NCBI GenBank assembly: GCA_937900305.1
Contig: CALCCV010000081.1
Span: 1-8,207 of the forward strand
DNA from: an uncultured Pseudobdellovibrionaceae bacterium
GTDB lineage: Bacteria > Bdellovibrionota > Bdellovibrionia > Bdellovibrionales > Bdellovibrionaceae
DNA: 8,207 nt
Direction of reading: 5' to 3'
Shown here one piece after another: positions 5,820 to 8,207 of the stretch (positions within the stretch are counted from its first letter, which is position 1; the number at the start of each line of letters is the position of its first letter). The notes beneath the pieces are model-generated. The model did not search any database, was not told where the DNA came from, and worked only from the letters and a program-made list of their open reading frames with translations. Position numbers and translations under genes: made by a program.

Positions 5820-6745
5820 TGGCCCTCTTTAGGCGGTGGAGACTGGGCCGGCGCAGATGCAGGTTGCGATTCTTTTTTGAGGTGAATCCCTTGCCCAGCT
5901 GGAACATTTGCACCTTTGTCAATCGGCCCGGGCGGGGCGCCTAAGATGTCGGTGGACCTCAACTCCACAGGCTTAATCGATTGCGAAAGTGTATTCTTAG
6001 TGCCCACCGGAACTTCGCCGAAAAGCTCTTTTAAAATGGGAACGGTCAAACCAAAATCGGCGGTTGCATCGTTAGGTTTGGCTACAAGTTCTACTTTCAA
6101 GCCCTGACTCAAAGATTCGAGTAAAAAAACTTCACCCCGGTCGGTCACGTAGCTATCAAAGGTGCTGCCCTTAAAGGTGTTCGCAATTTTAAAAACATTA
6201 AAGCCATTTCGTTTTTCAATGGCCCCAACTTTAGCGTCCCCATCCTCATAAACCTTGGCGTCTTCTTCGGCGATGGCCTTGTATTTAAACGGAACGCCCG
6301 TCTGAATTCCTGTTTTGCTTTTCAACATCATGTACACCAAGAAGGAACTTAAAAATGTTCCCTCTTTGAGTTTAGTTTCAACGGTCTTCTTTTTGCCGTT
6401 CTCAAGAATCGCCGCAGAAAACTGATTGCCACGAAAACGACCTTGGATGCTTTTCGTCGTTTTTCCACTGACAAAATTGTAGTCGTAGGACACCGGTGCG
6501 AAATTGTCTTTGGCGACGGCACGGGTGGTCTCGGTCGCCGTTGTTCCATTCGAATTTATTTTCATAAACGTGATCACACGAAACTCTTTCGATTTTGTAT
6601 CAAAAGAATAGCGGGCGACGATATACCCAATGTGTTCAGTGGAAGAAATGACTTTCGAATAACCTTCAAACAAAATCGTCTCGGATTGAGCGCGCGTCTG
6701 AATAGAAGCAAAAGAAAAAAGGAACGCGACGACAATCCATTTCAT
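5816..6745 (-). CDS. Exported protein of unknown function, coupled to nagZ
   Basis: The 309-residue product opens with a signal peptide (MKWIVVAFLFSFASIQTRA, cleavage before Gln20). The body (about 20-255) looks beta-rich, with segments such as HIGYIVARYSFD, FAPVSYDYNF, GTFLSSFLVYMMLKS, NGFNVFKI and DRGEVFLLE. This loosely recalls periplasmic DUF3108-like proteins or the non-catalytic N-terminal part of exported transglutaminase-like proteins; I cannot confirm either. No catalytic motif stands out. The last 42 residues (268-309) are Pro/Ala/Lys-rich and probably disordered. AGGAA lies 5 nt upstream of the ATG at 6745. The gene overlaps nagZ by four bases, suggesting a shared transcript and a possible link with cell-wall turnover, but the protein would act outside the cytoplasm and NagZ inside. 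Confidence 0.83.
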   Translation of the reverse strand: MKWIVVAFLFSFASIQTRAQSETILFEGYSKVISSTEHIGYIVARYSFDTKSKEFRVITFMKINSNGTTATETTRAVAKDNFAPVSYDYNFVSGKTTKSIQGRFRGNQFSAAILENGKKKTVETKLKEGTFLSSFLVYMMLKSKTGIQTGVPFKYKAIAEEDAKVYEDGDAKVGAIEKRNGFNVFKIANTFKGSTFDSYVTDRGEVFLLESLSQGLKVELVAKPNDATADFGLTVPILKELFGEVPVGTKNTLSQSIKPVELRSTDILGAPPGPIDKGANVPAGQGIHLKKESQPASAPAQSPPPKEGQ

Positions 6746-6783
6746 AAAACTTCCTACTTTTTGCAGTTGAAAAACCCGATTTA

Positions 6784-6812
6784 AGTCTCACGCTTCTGAA
6801 GTTTGATGTCAA
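6784..6812 (-). promoter_or_regulatory. Possible promoter for the exported-protein/nagZ operon
   Basis: On the minus strand a perfect TTGACA (complement of 6807-6812) lies about 60 nt upstream of the ATG at 6745. With a 17-nt spacer the -10 would be GAGACT (complement of 6784-6789), only three of six matches. The -35 is striking, the -10 is poor, so the assignment is tentative. Confidence 0.35.
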
Positions 6813-6882
6813 ATCTTCGGCCTCTCCTGGACTTAGTGTTGGGCGCTAGTGCGAGAGTGCTCAAATCTCAACAAAAACTCTG

Positions 6883-6888
6883 TAGAAT
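6883..6888 (+). promoter_or_regulatory. -10 box of a probably leaderless transcript for the TadE/TadG-like gene
   Basis: TAGAAT at 6883-6888 ends 8 nt before the ATG at 6897, so transcription should start at or within about two bases of the start codon. An A-rich stretch (CAACAAAAAC) lies just upstream, but no -35 is evident. An overlapping perfect TATAAT at 6888-6893 would start inside the coding sequence and so fits this start less well. No Shine-Dalgarno site is present. Confidence 0.45.
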
Positions 6889-6896
6889 ATAATTTG

Positions 6897-8207
6897 ATGA
6901 AGCTGTTTCAAATTATTTTGCGATGCTTTCGGTATCCCAATCGCTCGCCTGGCTCTGCGCAACTTGGCCAAATGGCGATCTTTGTTGCATTAATTTTTCA
7001 GGTGCTCTTCGTTTTATTTGCGATGGTCGTCAACGTCGGACTGCTCGTTCATCACAAAATCAATTTGCAAAACTCCGTGGATCTCGCGGCTTACTACGGA
7101 GCGATGAAACAAGCCGAGATGTTAAACACCATGGCTCACGTTAACTATCAGCTGCGCCAATCTTGGAAGCTGCTCGTTTGGCGCTACCGAGTCATCGGGA
7201 TGTCCGGTGACACCGTCGTGAATCCCTATGATTGGGGCAATCAGTCCTTTCGTGTCGAGACCGACGAAGTCCCCGGCGGACTTAGCGTCAACAACCAGCA
7301 ATATTATGACCTTCCAGCGTTTTGCATTGGCTATCTTCCGTTTGCTGAGACTCCAAAAAATCAAAGTCTTTGTAAAACGATTTCCAATTTGGCCCGCACT
7401 GAACTCTTTAAACCACCCGGAGTTTCAGGAATTTTTCCAGGAATTGAAATTTTAAAGCAACTCGACGATCGAATTTCCCAAGCCCTCGACAAGGCTTTCG
7501 ATAGCGTCAGTTACGTCGGAGCGGTGAACTACATGAAGCTAGCCGATTTTATTATTTCATATAAGCTCGATGTTCATGTTCGAAAAAGTTTGCTTCTGAG
7601 ATTAATGAAAAAATTTTCAGAATCTGACACCGATTTTTTCGATATCGATGGTGAGTCCTCCCGCCAAGGTGCCTTCAAGACTTTGCAAAAAAATCTTACA
7701 GGCCCTAACAAGGACGGACTGAAAGAAGCTGACTTTCAATATCTAAATGGTTTGGGTATCGAAGCCTGTAGCTCTCGGGGGGTGGGCGATACGGAACCCG
7801 CCAAGTGGGCTAAAGAAATAAAAATTGCACCAGTTTTTCGTTACAGCGATTTTCAAGTCGATGGCAATGCCTTTGAAACCAAGGCCCAAACCATGGACGT
7901 GCTGCCCTTTCACACTTCGAATGCGCCTCCGGTCAGCGCCGATGTTCAGCAACAAATTCAATCTCGCTCGCAAGTTTTGGCCATTGATTTTGACGACGCC
8001 AATTTTTTATTCGCTTTCACGTTGGGTTTCGAAAAAAATCCGTGGTGCATGGCTTACGTTGGAGTTTCGGCCAAAACCACTCCGGCGATTCCTTTTTCAC
8101 CGTTTGGTAATATCACCCTCGAAGCTCGTGCCTTCGCCAAACCTTTCGGTGGCCGATTTGGTCCTTGGTACCGAGATCAGTGGGGACCCGGCGATGTGGA
8201 AACCAAG
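6897..8207 (+). CDS. TadE/TadG-like single-span membrane protein (3' end beyond window)
   Basis: The frame from ATG 6897 is open for 437 codons to the right edge with no stop, so the C-terminus is missing. It begins with a basic 25-residue leader (MKLFQIILRCFRYPNRSPG...) ending in G-Q. A long hydrophobic segment follows (26-51, MAIFVALIFQVLFVLFAMVV), then HHKINLQNSVDLAAYYGA. The order 'G-Q, hydrophobic span, LQN.VD.AA..GA' is the pattern of TadE/TadG-type proteins of Flp/Tad pilus systems and of their Tad-like relatives. The large remaining part should be periplasmic; it is rich in Asp, Phe and Lys, and I recognise no domain in it. Such proteins are minor pilin-like or pilus-anchoring components. 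The alternative start ATG6972 would begin right at the hydrophobic segment and has no ribosome site either. ATG6897 is preferred because the -10 box at 6883 fits it. No other tad gene is in the window; more may lie downstream. Confidence 0.75.
   Translation, partial: MKLFQIILRCFRYPNRSPGSAQLGQMAIFVALIFQVLFVLFAMVVNVGLLVHHKINLQNSVDLAAYYGAMKQAEMLNTMAHVNYQLRQSWKLLVWRYRVIGMSGDTVVNPYDWGNQSFRVETDEVPGGLSVNNQQYYDLPAFCIGYLPFAETPKNQSLCKTISNLARTELFKPPGVSGIFPGIEILKQLDDRISQALDKAFDSVSYVGAVNYMKLADFIISYKLDVHVRKSLLLRLMKKFSESDTDFFDIDGESSRQGAFKTLQKNLTGPNKDGLKEADFQYLNGLGIEACSSRGVGDTEPAKWAKEIKIAPVFRYSDFQVDGNAFETKAQTMDVLPFHTSNAPPVSADVQQQIQSRSQVLAIDFDDANFLFAFTLGFEKNPWCMAYVGVSAKTTPAIPFSPFGNITLEARAFAKPFGGRFGPWYRDQWGPGDVETK

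Noticed and set aside
6841..6866. GCGCTAGTGC and related imperfect repeats in the divergent gap
   Set aside because: Stems are short and need G-T pairs; not convincing as an operator or terminator.

Overview
The window reads as ordinary chromosomal DNA of moderate GC content from a Gram-negative bacterium. The best guess is the Bdellovibrionota (Bdellovibrio-like). That guess rests on a putative lipoprotein with a non-classical FQNCG signal, a TadE/TadG-like protein with a GQMAIFVALIF N-terminus, and many exported proteins of no obvious family. It comes from remembered family features, not from a database search. I see no rRNA, tRNA, CRISPR array, insertion sequence, phage gene or sign of recent transfer.

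Layout. A gene for an exported protein of unknown function runs off the left edge on the minus strand (1-628). It diverges from a putative lipoprotein gene (743-2056, plus), whose -10 box lies so close to the ATG that its mRNA should be leaderless. Downstream on the plus strand are a predicted outer-membrane beta-barrel protein (2175-3044) and a 43-residue very basic protein (3095-3226) that a length-filtered gene finder would miss. A pair of hairpins (3243-3295) separates these from the convergent minus-strand gene for a TonB-type energy transducer (3312-4499). After a 210-bp gap with inverted repeats comes a two-gene minus-strand operon: an exported protein of unknown function (5816-6745), overlapping by ATGA with nagZ (4710-5819). 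Diverging from it, a TadE/TadG-like single-span membrane protein (6897 onward, plus) runs off the right edge. It too appears to be leaderless.

How the genes fit together. Almost everything here concerns the cell envelope: a lipoprotein, an outer-membrane barrel, a TonB transducer powering outer-membrane transport, a cytoplasmic peptidoglycan-recycling enzyme, exported proteins and a pilus-type membrane protein. Only nagZ and its partner show clear translational coupling; other functional links are inferred from proximity. No exbB/exbD, TonB-dependent receptor or other tad gene is in the window. The most useful points are the unannotated small basic protein, the two apparently leaderless genes, the unusual lipoprotein signal, and the unknown gene coupled to nagZ.
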